The notes under the pieces: model-generated
The model's database searches: none
Seen by the model: only the letters and a program-made list of their open reading frames with translations
Told to the model about the DNA's origin: nothing
Assembly: GCA_006383075.2 (NCBI GenBank)
Contig: SMNH02000014.1
Location: 43,944 to 107,943 of the forward strand
DNA length: 64,000 bases
Source of the DNA: Kordia sp. TARA_039_SRF
GTDB lineage: Bacteria; Bacteroidota; Bacteroidia; Flavobacteriales; Flavobacteriaceae
Reading direction: 5' to 3'
Made by a program: the position numbers and the translations under genes
Part shown: in pieces, positions 43,082 through 51,315 of the stretch
Layout of the letters: every line of letters starts with the position of its first letter
Numbering within the stretch: position 1 is the stretch's first letter

Positions 43082-45883
43082 ATGAAAAGAAAATTAAAGA
43101 TAGGAGCAGTAGTTATGGGACTCCTAGTTTTTGGTATTGTAGGATATGTTTTCTTGAATTCTTCTGTAGAAAAAGTAGACGAAAAAGTTTCAAGTGCAGA
43201 ATTACGAGAAAATCACGCCAATTTTCTGAAAAACAGTCCGTACAAGGAAACACAGAAATTATCAAGAAAAGAACGCAAAGCGAAAGGCTTGCCGCCAAAC
43301 GCCTATAACGAACAAGTTTGGGAGCTCACCATGAATCCAAGTTTGGGACGACCAACACCAGAATTGCTTCCTCAAATTGAACGTGAAATAGAGCAATTTC
43401 CATTGCAAGGGCGTGCACCAGGCGATGCAGCAGACAATAATTGGGTTGAACGCGGGCCAAACAATATTGGAGGTAGAACTAGAGCATTAATGTTTGATCC
43501 AAATGATATTAATAACGCCAATCCTGCTGACGATTATACACGTGTATTTGCAGGTGGTGCTTCTGGTGGATTATGGGTAAATGATGATATTACCGACGCT
43601 AACTCTTCTTGGCAATTAGTACAAGGCTTGCCTGATAATATTTCTGTGACGGTTATCGTTTCAGATCCAAATGATTCAAATACTATGTATTTAGGTTCTG
43701 GCGAATCGTATACGTCAGGATTTGCCGTAGGAAGTGGAATATACAAATCTACAGATGGTGGAGTGAATTGGCAGCAAATTATTGGAGGGAACTTCGGAAC
43801 AACTTCAAGTAGTGGAGGAGCACTCCTTATAGATGGGATTTTTTATATAAACGATCTTGTTGCAAGAGATAATAACGGAACTACAGAAGTATATGTATCT
43901 ATTGCAAGTGCACCATATAGAGAATCTGGTTCACCATTCAATATCTTAGGATTTGAACAAAGAGGACTGTACAAGTCAGACGATGGAGGTGCAAGTTGGT
44001 CACGTTTTCCAATTCAATTTTTTAATGGAATATATATGAATCCAAATGATATAGAGTTGGATTTAAATAATGATATTTGGTTGACTACCACAAGTGATAC
44101 TTTTGGAAATTCTGGTGGATATATTTATAGGTCTACTGATGGTATTACATTTAATTTTGTATATCAATTGCTAAATGCGCAACGTACAGAATTAGAACCA
44201 TCATCAACAACGCCAGGAACATTTTGGATAGCTGCTGATGTAGGAAGTGGATCGCAAGCTGATTTATTCCAAACTACGGATAATTTCACTACAGTTACGT
44301 CATTTTTAGAACCAGATGATGCCGACAATGGGATTCCTGCTAGTGACTACACAAGACAACAAGCCTTTTATAATTTGCCAATCGAAGTAGATGACAATGA
44401 CAACTTGTATGTAGGTGGAATTGATTTGTTCAAATTTAACAATGCCGTCTCTGACTGGGAACAACTCTCAAAATGGCAAACAGGAGGCGGACAACAAAAT
44501 ATTACAGCTTCTTTAGTACATGCTGATCAACATGCTATCGTATTTCGTCCAAACGATAATTCACAAGCCATTATAGGAAATGATGGAGGTGTATATTACA
44601 GTCCTGATATTACAAATTCTGCTGGCGACGCCAATGCTATTCAATCAAGAAATTTAAATTATAATGTGACACAATTTTATTATGGAGATATTGCCGATGG
44701 AGATATTGCTGATGGAGATGATTTTGCTGGTGGTACGCAAGATAACGGAAGCTTAATCTCTCTAGATGCAAATGCAGGAGTGAATAGTTTAGCTGAATTT
44801 TTAGGAGGTGATGGAGCGTACACTGCTATTGATTTTAATGATGGGTATATGATTGCATCTTTTCCTTTTGCAAGTCACGCGCTTATCCCGTACCCTTCAT
44901 TAAATTTTTCTGGAGCATATTTTGTTGTTAATGAAAACAATGGAGGTTTTATAAACGTAGCGGAATTGGATAAAAACACGAATACGTTTTATGCTAATAC
45001 ATCAACTGGAGGAACTGCAAGGTTGGGTCAATTCACCAATATTACCAGCGGTGGAGCAAGTGTGATGCGAGAAGATTTAACAAATTCTTTAATGAATAGT
45101 AGTCCTTCGGCAATTAAAACTTCAGTTAATGGTCAAACTTTGTATGTTGGACTTCGTAACGGGCGCTTATTAAAAATCGAGTTTGCACTTACCTTAGCAA
45201 GAACTTGGTCAAACATTCAAGATCCTGGTTTTGTGGGAAGTATTTCTGATATTGAATTTGGAGAAACTGAAGACGATTTATACGTTACGTTCCATAACTA
45301 TGGCGTGAATAACGTATGGTATTCTCCAGATGCGGGCGTTACATGGGAACAAAAAGACGGGAACTTACCAGACATTCCTGTAAAAGCGATTTTGGTCAAT
45401 CCATTAGTGCCTGGCGGTGCAGAAGTCATCATTGGAACGGAATTAGGTGTTTGGAGATCGTCCAACTTTGACACGGCAAACCCAACGTGGGTTCGTTCAG
45501 ACAACGGAATGCGTTCCGTACCTGTGTTAGATTTAGACTTACGAACCACAGACAATACCGTATTGGCAACCACGCACGGAAGAGGGTTCTTTACGGGACA
45601 ATTTTTGCCTGGCGTATTGAGTACGGAAGAATTTACAGAGGACAATAGTTTTTCCATCTATCCGACAATTTCTAGTGGAAACATGACTATCAAAGCCAAC
45701 GATAGCGGAAAAACAACCATTACAGCATATACCATTGCTGGACAACAAGCCAGCGTAAAACAATTGGATTTAAGTAGGAATTCACCGTCGAGCCTAAACC
45801 TTTCGGAATTAGCAACAGGTGTTTATATTTTGAAAATTCAACAAAACGATAAAATCAAAACGCAAAAAATAGTGATTCAATAA
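43082..45883 (+). CDS. Large T9SS-exported BNR/VPS10-like protein
   Basis: A 933-residue secreted protein. Residues 1-~25 form a signal/anchor (IGAVVMGLLVFGIVGYVFL). A charged region (~40-100) is followed by a beta-propeller made of Asp-box repeats: YKSTDGGVNWQQI, YKSDDGGASWSRF, YRSTDGITFNF, YSPDAGVTWEQ. FRPNDNSQAIIGNDGGVYYS is a typical core. The last ~85 residues are a type A T9SS sorting domain (FSIYPTISSGNMTIKAN, ATGVYILKIQQNDKIKTQKIVIQ). Repeats of ADGDI within the sequence (IADGDIADGDDF) are low complexity. Related in fold to the BNR protein at 11726 but that one has no sorting tail. No catalytic residues identified. Confidence 0.9.
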   Translation: MKRKLKIGAVVMGLLVFGIVGYVFLNSSVEKVDEKVSSAELRENHANFLKNSPYKETQKLSRKERKAKGLPPNAYNEQVWELTMNPSLGRPTPELLPQIEREIEQFPLQGRAPGDAADNNWVERGPNNIGGRTRALMFDPNDINNANPADDYTRVFAGGASGGLWVNDDITDANSSWQLVQGLPDNISVTVIVSDPNDSNTMYLGSGESYTSGFAVGSGIYKSTDGGVNWQQIIGGNFGTTSSSGGALLIDGIFYINDLVARDNNGTTEVYVSIASAPYRESGSPFNILGFEQRGLYKSDDGGASWSRFPIQFFNGIYMNPNDIELDLNNDIWLTTTSDTFGNSGGYIYRSTDGITFNFVYQLLNAQRTELEPSSTTPGTFWIAADVGSGSQADLFQTTDNFTTVTSFLEPDDADNGIPASDYTRQQAFYNLPIEVDDNDNLYVGGIDLFKFNNAVSDWEQLSKWQTGGGQQNITASLVHADQHAIVFRPNDNSQAIIGNDGGVYYSPDITNSAGDANAIQSRNLNYNVTQFYYGDIADGDIADGDDFAGGTQDNGSLISLDANAGVNSLAEFLGGDGAYTAIDFNDGYMIASFPFASHALIPYPSLNFSGAYFVVNENNGGFINVAELDKNTNTFYANTSTGGTARLGQFTNITSGGASVMREDLTNSLMNSSPSAIKTSVNGQTLYVGLRNGRLLKIEFALTLARTWSNIQDPGFVGSISDIEFGETEDDLYVTFHNYGVNNVWYSPDAGVTWEQKDGNLPDIPVKAILVNPLVPGGAEVIIGTELGVWRSSNFDTANPTWVRSDNGMRSVPVLDLDLRTTDNTVLATTHGRGFFTGQFLPGVLSTEEFTEDNSFSIYPTISSGNMTIKANDSGKTTITAYTIAGQQASVKQLDLSRNSPSSLNLSELATGVYILKIQQNDKIKTQKIVIQ

Positions 45884-45926
45884 AAAGCTATTATTACTAC
45901 AATGTAAGTTTGACATAAAATAACAG

Positions 45927-46110
45927 TGGTTTTTTCTTTTCCGCAGTGTAGCAGGGATTTTTCGTCAAAAATTTCTGAAACCTTGGAAGAAATTTAGAAA
46001 AGTTCTTGCGGTTTTGGTTTTCTCCCTAAAAGAGAAAACCAAAAACACCTCTGGAAAAGTGCCCTTTCTTTTGTTTCTTTTCTTTGGGCAAACAAAGAAC
46101 AAGAAAATAA
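45927..46110 (+). repeat. Long dispersed non-coding repeat, family E copy 2
   Basis: The counterpart of 21266-21495, lacking the middle insertion. It begins near GTTTTTTCTTTTCCGCAGTG and includes AGCAGGGATTTTTCGT, the hairpin GGTTTTCTC-CCTAAAA-GAGAAAACC (46016-46040), ACACCTCTGG and a second hairpin around TTCTTTGGGCAAACAAAGAA. It follows the large T9SS gene in a 423-base gap (45884-46306) that contains no gene until the terminator at 46207. Confidence 0.7.
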
Positions 46111-46206
46111 GTAACTATAATTTAGTTTCTTACCTTTGGTTTTCTTTACGAGAAACAATTTTATTTGATTAAAATTTATATTGAATTAAGGATTACAAAC
46201 TATAAG

Positions 46207-46254
46207 GACTGTTTCAAAAGATGTAATTTTATGTCTTACGAAACAGTCTTTTTT
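46207..46254 (+). terminator. Rho-independent terminator downstream of the T9SS BNR gene
   Basis: GACTGTTTC (46207-46215) and GAAACAGTC (46240-46248) are perfect 9-bp arms followed by six T. It is 320 bases after the gene and downstream of repeat E. Confidence 0.7.
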
Positions 46255-46306
46255 CATTTTTTAAAAAAGCGTACCTTCACAACACATTTACCGTATTTTC
46301 ACTAAC

Positions 46307-46444
46307 ATGAATTCAACGAAAAGAAGAAGAGTCATCTATATTTTGTTATTTCTTGCCATAATTGGCTATATTATTAGCAGCAAAAAGAAAAAAGAAGCGC
46401 AACAAGAAAAAATACAAACAGAAGCTACTCAAAACGCACACTAA
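46307..46444 (+). CDS. Small single-helix membrane protein (45 residues)
   Basis: An ATG-initiated frame with a basic N-terminus (NSTKRRR), one hydrophobic helix (VIYILLFLAIIGYIIS, residues 9-24), and a charged tail KKKKEAQQEKIQTEATQNAH. It lies 36 bases before the DUF1801 gene, so it may be co-transcribed with it. The topology and clean start support coding; there is no identifiable family. Confidence 0.5.
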   Translation: MNSTKRRRVIYILLFLAIIGYIISSKKKKEAQQEKIQTEATQNAH

Positions 46445-46480
46445 GTTTGCAGTAGCGGACGAATCTTAAACTTTTCAATC

Positions 46481-46891
46481 ATGGCAAAGAAAACACTAGT
46501 AAATTCAGAAACGGACAAAGACGCATACGCTTATGTAGAAGCCGTTTCGAACGAAAAGCGCAAAGCAGACGCAAAAGTATTACTCAAAGTATTTAAAGAA
46601 GTCACAGGAAAAGAACCTAAAATTTGGGGAACGAGCATCATCGGTTACGGAAAGCATTCGTATCAACGAAAAAACGGTGACGAATTCGAATGGTTCAACA
46701 CAGGATTTTCACCTGGAAAAGCACACTTATCGTTATACATGATGTACGACGTAAAAGCCGAAGCGGATTTATTGGATACTCTCGGGAAATACACCACAGG
46801 AAAAGGCTGTTTGTATATCAAAAAGCTAGAAGATGTAAACATGGACGTATTAAAACAACTCATTGAAAAAAGCTATCGTTGGGAACGGTGA
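46481..46891 (+). CDS. DUF1801 domain protein
   Basis: A 136-residue cytoplasmic protein of the DUF1801 family (YdhG-like, iron-chaperone-related fold). Seen: DAYAYVEAVSNEKRKADAKVLLKVFKEVTGKEPKIWG at residues 13-49, then IIGYGKHSYQ, and LSLYMMYD followed by KYTTGKGCLYIKKLEDVNMDVLKQLIEKSY. Biochemical function is unknown. It is preceded by a small membrane-protein gene and followed by a repeat-filled gap. Confidence 0.9.
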   Translation: MAKKTLVNSETDKDAYAYVEAVSNEKRKADAKVLLKVFKEVTGKEPKIWGTSIIGYGKHSYQRKNGDEFEWFNTGFSPGKAHLSLYMMYDVKAEADLLDTLGKYTTGKGCLYIKKLEDVNMDVLKQLIEKSYRWER

Positions 46892-47261
46892 TTTTAATGT
46901 AGCAATGTATCAATGTAACAATGCATCAATGTGTTGATTTGATAATTTGAAAATGAGCCAATTTTAATGTTTTTCTTGCTTTCGCAAGACTTTTTTTAGA
47001 TTCTTTGATGCACTTGTGGATAAATTTTAGCTATTTGTGAGAAGCTGAATCAAGTTCAGCTTGACGAAGTACGTTTTCAATCTTAAATAAAAAACATTTG
47101 TAAATTTTCAAACTCCTACATTAATAATGTCGTCACTTCGAGTGGATTTGTGTAACAAATTTGTATCGAGAAGTACTTGCTTTCGCAAGATGCTCTTTTT
47201 GAAAATCATCTAAAAATCTAAAGCGAGGCGAGTCTAATTAAGTCTAAAAAATAGTCTTGTA
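46892..47261. repeat. Repeat-filled gap: family D hairpin and family C element
   Basis: No gene is visible. At 46897-46945 there are AATGTAGCAATGTATCAATG-type words, also seen at 30355-30400 and 39100-39125. At 47042-47062 is a family D hairpin (AAGCTGAA-TCAAG-TTCAGCTT), relative of 25807-25827. At 47131-47174 is a family C element (GTCACTTCGAGTG ... TATCGAGAAGT) related to copies at 58148-58190 and 58287-58352. Downstream is the convergent dxs gene. Confidence 0.6.
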
Positions 47262-49028
47262 TTATAATAACGAACTCAAAAATGCTTCCAACGCTTCCGC
47301 AGAAATCCCACAATCCTCATACAGCTCTTCAACCGTTCCGTGTTCAATAAATTTATCTGGAATTCCACGAAGATGAATCGTGTTTTTATATTGATGTTGT
47401 GATGCGAATTCCGTAATCGCACTTCCAAATCCGCCTTTGACAACACCATTTTCTAGCGTGACAATCGTGTCATAAGCCGCAAATACCTCGTGAAGCATCG
47501 CTGCATCCAATGGTTTTACAAATTGCATATCGTACCAACCAATTTGCGCATCGGTGTCAATAGTTTCTAAAATACTTTCTAGCTGACTTCCAATATGTCC
47601 CACACTCAACACTGCAACTTTTGAACCTTCTCGCAAACAGCGACCTTTTCCTATTTCGATTTTTGAAAACGGTTGTTTCCAATCGGTTAAACTTCCGCGA
47701 CCTCTTGGGTAGCGAATCGCAATCGGATGTTTCAAGCCAAGTTGTGCAGTGTACATAATGTTTCGCAAGGCAATTTCGTCCAACGGCGCGAAAATGATGA
47801 GGTTTGGAATGCATCGCAAATATGCCAAATCGAACACGCCGTGATGCGTTGCACCATCTTGCCCGACCAATCCAGCTCTATCCAAACAAAAAATTACAGG
47901 TAAATTCTGCAACGCCACATCATGAATCACTTGGTCGTATGCGCGTTGCAAAAACGTGGAGTACACATTACAAAACGGAATCAGTCCTTGCGTTGCCATT
48001 CCTGCGGCTAAGGTGACTGCGTGTTGCTCGGCAATTCCGACATCAAAGGCGCGTTCAGGAATCGCTTCCATCATGAATTTTAAGGAGCTTCCCGTAGGCA
48101 TGGCAGGTGTAATTCCAATAATTTTTTCGTTGTTACGCGCCAATTCCACAATCGTATGTCCAAACACATCTTGAAACTTTGGTGGTAAATGCGCTGTATT
48201 TTTTGGAGCTAATTCGCCTGTAAGCTTATCAAACTTCCCTGGCGCATGATACTTCACTTGATCTTCTTCAGCTTTTTGCAATCCTTTTCCTTTCGTTGTA
48301 ATTACGTGCAGAAATTTAGGACCACTAACCGATTTTAAACGCTCTAATTCGGTAACAACAGCAGCAATATCATGTCCGTCAATCGGTCCGGAATACTCAA
48401 AATTCAGTGCTTCAAAAATATTATCTTGTTTCTGTGTGCCTTTTTTGACATTCGTCAGATACATTTTTAGCGCGCCAACACTTGGGTCAATTCCAATAGC
48501 ATTATCATTCAGAATAATCAAAATATTCGTATCCGTAACACCAGCATGATTCATCGCTTCAAACGCCATTCCACTAGCAATGGAAGCATCACCAACAACG
48601 GCAATATGTTGTTTAGTAAAATTGTTTTGAAGCTTAGAGGCAATCGCCATTCCCAACGCTGCAGAAATCGCTGTAGACGAATGGCCTACGCCAAAAGTAT
48701 CGTATGCACTTTCGTCACGTTTTGGAAAGCCTGAAATGCCGTTTTTTTGTCGATTGGTGTGAAAAATTTCGCGTCTTTCGGTTAAAATCTTATGTCCGTA
48801 TGCTTGGTGCCCTACGTCCCAAACTAGCAAATCATTGGGCGTATTAAACACATAATGCAAGGCAATTGTCAGCTCTACCACACCCAAACTCGCACCTAAA
48901 TGTCCTTCTTTTACAGACACAATATCAATAATAAACTCCCGCAACTCCTGCGCTACTTGTGGCAACGCTTCTTTGGAAAGTTTTCGTAAATCTTTGGGAG
49001 AATTGATATGTGAAAGTAATTTTTTCAT
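47262..49028 (-). CDS. dxs: 1-deoxy-D-xylulose-5-phosphate synthase
   Basis: The first enzyme of the non-mevalonate (MEP) isoprenoid pathway, joining pyruvate and glyceraldehyde-3-phosphate with thiamine diphosphate. The 588-residue protein has DVGHQAYGHKIL near residues 71-82, the cofactor-binding GDASIASGMAFEAMNHAG ... ILNDN near 142-175, AFDVGIAEQHAVTLAAGMA with the catalytic Glu near 340, and YPRG and VLENGVVKGGFGSA in the transketolase C-domain. It is slightly shorter than the usual ~620-640 residues but all blocks are there. Divergent from tadA with 83 bases between. Confidence 0.96.
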   Translation of the reverse strand: MKKLLSHINSPKDLRKLSKEALPQVAQELREFIIDIVSVKEGHLGASLGVVELTIALHYVFNTPNDLLVWDVGHQAYGHKILTERREIFHTNRQKNGISGFPKRDESAYDTFGVGHSSTAISAALGMAIASKLQNNFTKQHIAVVGDASIASGMAFEAMNHAGVTDTNILIILNDNAIGIDPSVGALKMYLTNVKKGTQKQDNIFEALNFEYSGPIDGHDIAAVVTELERLKSVSGPKFLHVITTKGKGLQKAEEDQVKYHAPGKFDKLTGELAPKNTAHLPPKFQDVFGHTIVELARNNEKIIGITPAMPTGSSLKFMMEAIPERAFDVGIAEQHAVTLAAGMATQGLIPFCNVYSTFLQRAYDQVIHDVALQNLPVIFCLDRAGLVGQDGATHHGVFDLAYLRCIPNLIIFAPLDEIALRNIMYTAQLGLKHPIAIRYPRGRGSLTDWKQPFSKIEIGKGRCLREGSKVAVLSVGHIGSQLESILETIDTDAQIGWYDMQFVKPLDAAMLHEVFAAYDTIVTLENGVVKGGFGSAITEFASQHQYKNTIHLRGIPDKFIEHGTVEELYEDCGISAEALEAFLSSLL

Positions 49029-49085
49029 TGGAAAATTTAGAATGGTAAAATTACGATTTTAGAATTGGGTTCACTAAAAACTTAG

Positions 49086-49093
49086 TAGTTTTG
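49086..49093 (+). promoter_or_regulatory. Predicted -7 box of tadA
   Basis: TAGTTTTG, exact TAnnTTTG, 18 bases before ATG 49112. It overlaps an upstream in-frame TTG at 49091, arguing for the ATG start. Confidence 0.5.
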
Positions 49094-49111
49094 CAGTATA
49101 ATTTTTTAGCA

Positions 49112-49567
49112 ATGCAACTCGAAAACATCTTTGACGATACGTATTTTATGAAAAAAGCACTGCAAGAAGCCGAATTTGCCTTTGAAAAAGGAGAAGTTCC
49201 GGTTGGCGCGGTGATTGTAATTGACAACAGAGTGATTGCACGTGGACACAATCTAACAGAAACGTTGAATGATGTGACGGCACATGCCGAAATGCAAGCC
49301 ATTACTGCAGCAGCAAATTTTTTAGGCGGAAAATATCTCAAAAGATGTACCTTGTATGTAACGCTGGAACCGTGTCAAATGTGTGCGGGCGCGTTGTATT
49401 GGAGTCAGATTTCAAATATTGTCTATGGCGCGCGCGATACAGAACGCGGCTGCATTAATTTACAAACAAAATTGCATCCCAAAACTGTGATGAAAGGCGG
49501 CGTATTAGCAGAAGAAGCGTCACAATTGCTGAAACGATTTTTTATTCAAAAGCGAAATTTGAATTAG
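49112..49567 (+). CDS. tadA: tRNA-specific adenosine deaminase / nucleoside deaminase
   Basis: A 151-residue zinc deaminase. TadA converts A34 of tRNA-Arg to inosine. Motifs: TAHAEMQAI with His58 and Glu60, and LEPCQMCAGALYWSQI with Cys88 and Cys91; GARDTERGC and the C-terminal LLKRFFIQKR match TadA. The ATG at 49112 is used; a TTG start seven codons earlier would lie within the promoter box. Guanine deaminase relatives are similar, so TadA is likely but not certain. Confidence 0.88.
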   Translation: MQLENIFDDTYFMKKALQEAEFAFEKGEVPVGAVIVIDNRVIARGHNLTETLNDVTAHAEMQAITAAANFLGGKYLKRCTLYVTLEPCQMCAGALYWSQISNIVYGARDTERGCINLQTKLHPKTVMKGGVLAEEASQLLKRFFIQKRNLN

Positions 49568-49680
49568 TTGGTACATAAAGTATTTTTCTTTTAATAATTG
49601 TTAAAAAAAATTAATTTTGTCGCTTTAATCGTATCTTGATTAGTTTCATAAATGAATCTCATACAGTATCTTTACAATAC

Positions 49681-50193
49681 ATGAAAAAAATCTTTCCTTT
49701 TGTCTTGTTACTCCTATTAACAAGTTGCGTTTCATCAAATATTAGATCTAATAAATCGCCAGATTTTAATGAAAAAATAGCCAAACTTTTCGTTTTAGGG
49801 AAAGTTGTAGATAATGCAAAGTTTTTTTATGGCTCTCTAGCAACCAATTTTGTAGCTTCTTTAAAAGAGAGAGGAATAGAAGTAAAAACATACTATGTCG
49901 ATCCATTATCTCTTGAGTCGGACGAGGATATTGCAAAAAGAATTGAAATATACAATCCAAATTTAGTAATGATTATTAGTCAAACAGAATCAAGAGTAAC
50001 TACTGATGGATTTGGATTTAAAGGAGAAGTAACAGGCGGAACCTTTGATATTAAAATATTTCAACCTAATTCAAAAAATCCTGTTTGGAGAGCAAATTTA
50101 ACAGCTGATAGTACTTTAAATCTTAAAGATGCTGCTAAAAGGGCTAATAAAAGATTAGTTGAAAAATTAATTGAAGATGGATTATTAGAATAA
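49681..50193 (+). CDS. Predicted lipoprotein of unknown function
   Basis: A 170-residue lipoprotein. The start ATG at 49681 gives a standard lipoprotein signal (FPFVLLLLLTSCVSS, lipid-attached Cys17); the longer frame from 49636 adds 15 unrelated residues. The mature protein is an alternating alpha/beta sequence: IAKLFVLGKVVDNAKFFYGSL, ERGIEVKTYYVDPLSLES, IYNPNLVMIISQTESRV, FDIKIFQPNSKNPVWRANL, RANKRLVEKLIEDGLL. This resembles the DUF4136/GldF-type or other small-domain lipoproteins, but no firm family. Codon use appears more AT-rich than the flanking genes. Confidence 0.75.
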   Translation: MKKIFPFVLLLLLTSCVSSNIRSNKSPDFNEKIAKLFVLGKVVDNAKFFYGSLATNFVASLKERGIEVKTYYVDPLSLESDEDIAKRIEIYNPNLVMIISQTESRVTTDGFGFKGEVTGGTFDIKIFQPNSKNPVWRANLTADSTLNLKDAAKRANKRLVEKLIEDGLLE

Positions 50194-50218
50194 AAAAACG
50201 CGCAATCAATATTGCGCG
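50192..50218 (-). terminator. Terminator of the cold-shock gene
   Basis: CGCGCAAT-CAAT-ATTGCGCG is a perfect 8-bp stem (50199-50218). On the minus strand it is followed by seven T (50192-50198), so it ends transcripts of the cold-shock gene; on the plus strand it abuts the lipoprotein stop. Confidence 0.8.
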
Positions 50219-50249
50219 CATAGCTTGATAAGTGGGTTGTTTAAAAAAT

Positions 50250-50444
50250 TTATTCAATAATTTGTACTTGAACTGCAACCATACCTTTTCGGCCTTCTTC
50301 TTCTTCATACGAAACTCTGTCGTCCGAAGTAATTACTAAGCCATTTAAGTTGGAAACATGAACAAAAATGTCTCTTCCTGTGTCGTCGTTGGTAATGAAT
50401 CCAAAGCCTTTGTCTTCATTGAAAAATTTAACTGTACCAGTCAT
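50250..50444 (-). CDS. Cold-shock domain protein
   Basis: A 64-residue OB-fold nucleic acid-binding protein. RNP1 is KGFGFI (residues 12-17) and RNP2 is DIFVHVSNL (residues 25-33). It starts MTGTVKFFNEDKGFGFI, the CspA pattern, and acts as an RNA chaperone in the cytoplasm. It is slightly shorter at the C-terminus than the classic 70-residue CspA, as common in flavobacteria. Own terminator at 50192-50218. Confidence 0.95.
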   Translation of the reverse strand: MTGTVKFFNEDKGFGFITNDDTGRDIFVHVSNLNGLVITSDDRVSYEEEEGRKGMVAVQVQIIE

Positions 50445-50526
50445 TTGTGAAATAAAATAAAATTAATAGATACCTAAGTTAACATTTTTCAAGGACAACT
50501 TATAGAAATTGTAGGGGTTTTTTGTG

Positions 50527-50784
50527 TTATTCTTTTCGACCGTAGTCGTTCATTTCTTTCAATTTTTCATTAGAAAGGATAAAATCTTCCTTCTTTTTGT
50601 CCTTGTAACGATAGTAAATAAAGAGCGGCATCCAAATAAAAGAAAAGATTAAAATGCAAATACCCATGACTTTTTTATCGAAATCTTCTTCGGCAAATTC
50701 GTAGGTATACGCAAAAGTTCCCACGCCTAATAGTACGATGATTAGGATGATTAAAATATATTTTATGACTAATTTTTTATTCAA
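50527..50784 (-). CDS. Small membrane protein, function unknown
   Basis: An 85-residue protein with two predicted membrane helices, ~5-28 (VIKYILIILIIVLLGVGTFAYTY) and ~38-58 (VMGICILIFSFIWMPLFIYY), followed by a lysine-rich cytoplasmic tail (KKKEDFILSNEKLKEMNDYGRKE). The gene overlaps the end of the 50777-51304 gene by 8 bases, so both are in one minus-strand operon. No family recognised. Confidence 0.75.
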   Translation of the reverse strand: MNKKLVIKYILIILIIVLLGVGTFAYTYEFAEEDFDKKVMGICILIFSFIWMPLFIYYRYKDKKKEDFILSNEKLKEMNDYGRKE

Positions 50785-51304
50785 CGTTGATAGAATTTAA
50801 AATAGGTTGTATTGTTTTGTTAAATGTTCCAAAATCGTTCTCTTTAGACGCGTCATTGAACCAATGTGCAATAAACTTGAGGACAGCAATGGAAGAATTT
50901 TTATGCCTAACAGTAACACTAATAATCTCAATCGGAATTCCGGCAGTCGTAGCAGTGCTATAATACGAAATTGCCTTGGTGCCGATGAGTCGAAATTCTT
51001 TTTGCTTTTTAATTTCTAAATTTCCGAATTCTCTGTGATTTTTCAAATACGATTTATGTTGTTCGGCAAATTCATTAACATTTTGCGATGTGTTGATTAG
51101 TTCCATGTCTAACGTCACCATAAAATTTCCGGAGTTGTATTCGGAACTTAAAATGTAAAGTGTGCGACCGTTTTGTTCGTTAGAAGTCCAATCGGAAGAA
51201 AGTGTCATCATGAAACCATCCATTTTAACGGTTTTTGATTCTTGTGAAAAAAGTAACGATGTGGACGCGCAAAACAGCAATAAAATTTGTAATGTCGATT
51301 TCAT
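50777..51304 (-). CDS. Exported protein of unknown function
   Basis: A 175-residue protein with a signal peptide (residues 1-20, LLLFCASTSLLFSQ). The mature protein has a PsbP/DUF1795-like look: MDGFMMTLSSDWTSNEQNGRTLYILSSE, then NVNEFAEQHKSYLKN, KAISYYSTATTAGIPIEIISVTVRHKN, and a final helix ending ILNSINVE. It lies 11 bases downstream of clc on the minus strand and overlaps the small membrane protein gene. Probably periplasmic. Function unknown. Confidence 0.75.
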   Translation of the reverse strand: MKSTLQILLLFCASTSLLFSQESKTVKMDGFMMTLSSDWTSNEQNGRTLYILSSEYNSGNFMVTLDMELINTSQNVNEFAEQHKSYLKNHREFGNLEIKKQKEFRLIGTKAISYYSTATTAGIPIEIISVTVRHKNSSIAVLKFIAHWFNDASKENDFGTFNKTIQPILNSINVE

Positions 51305-51315
51305 AAAGTACTAAA

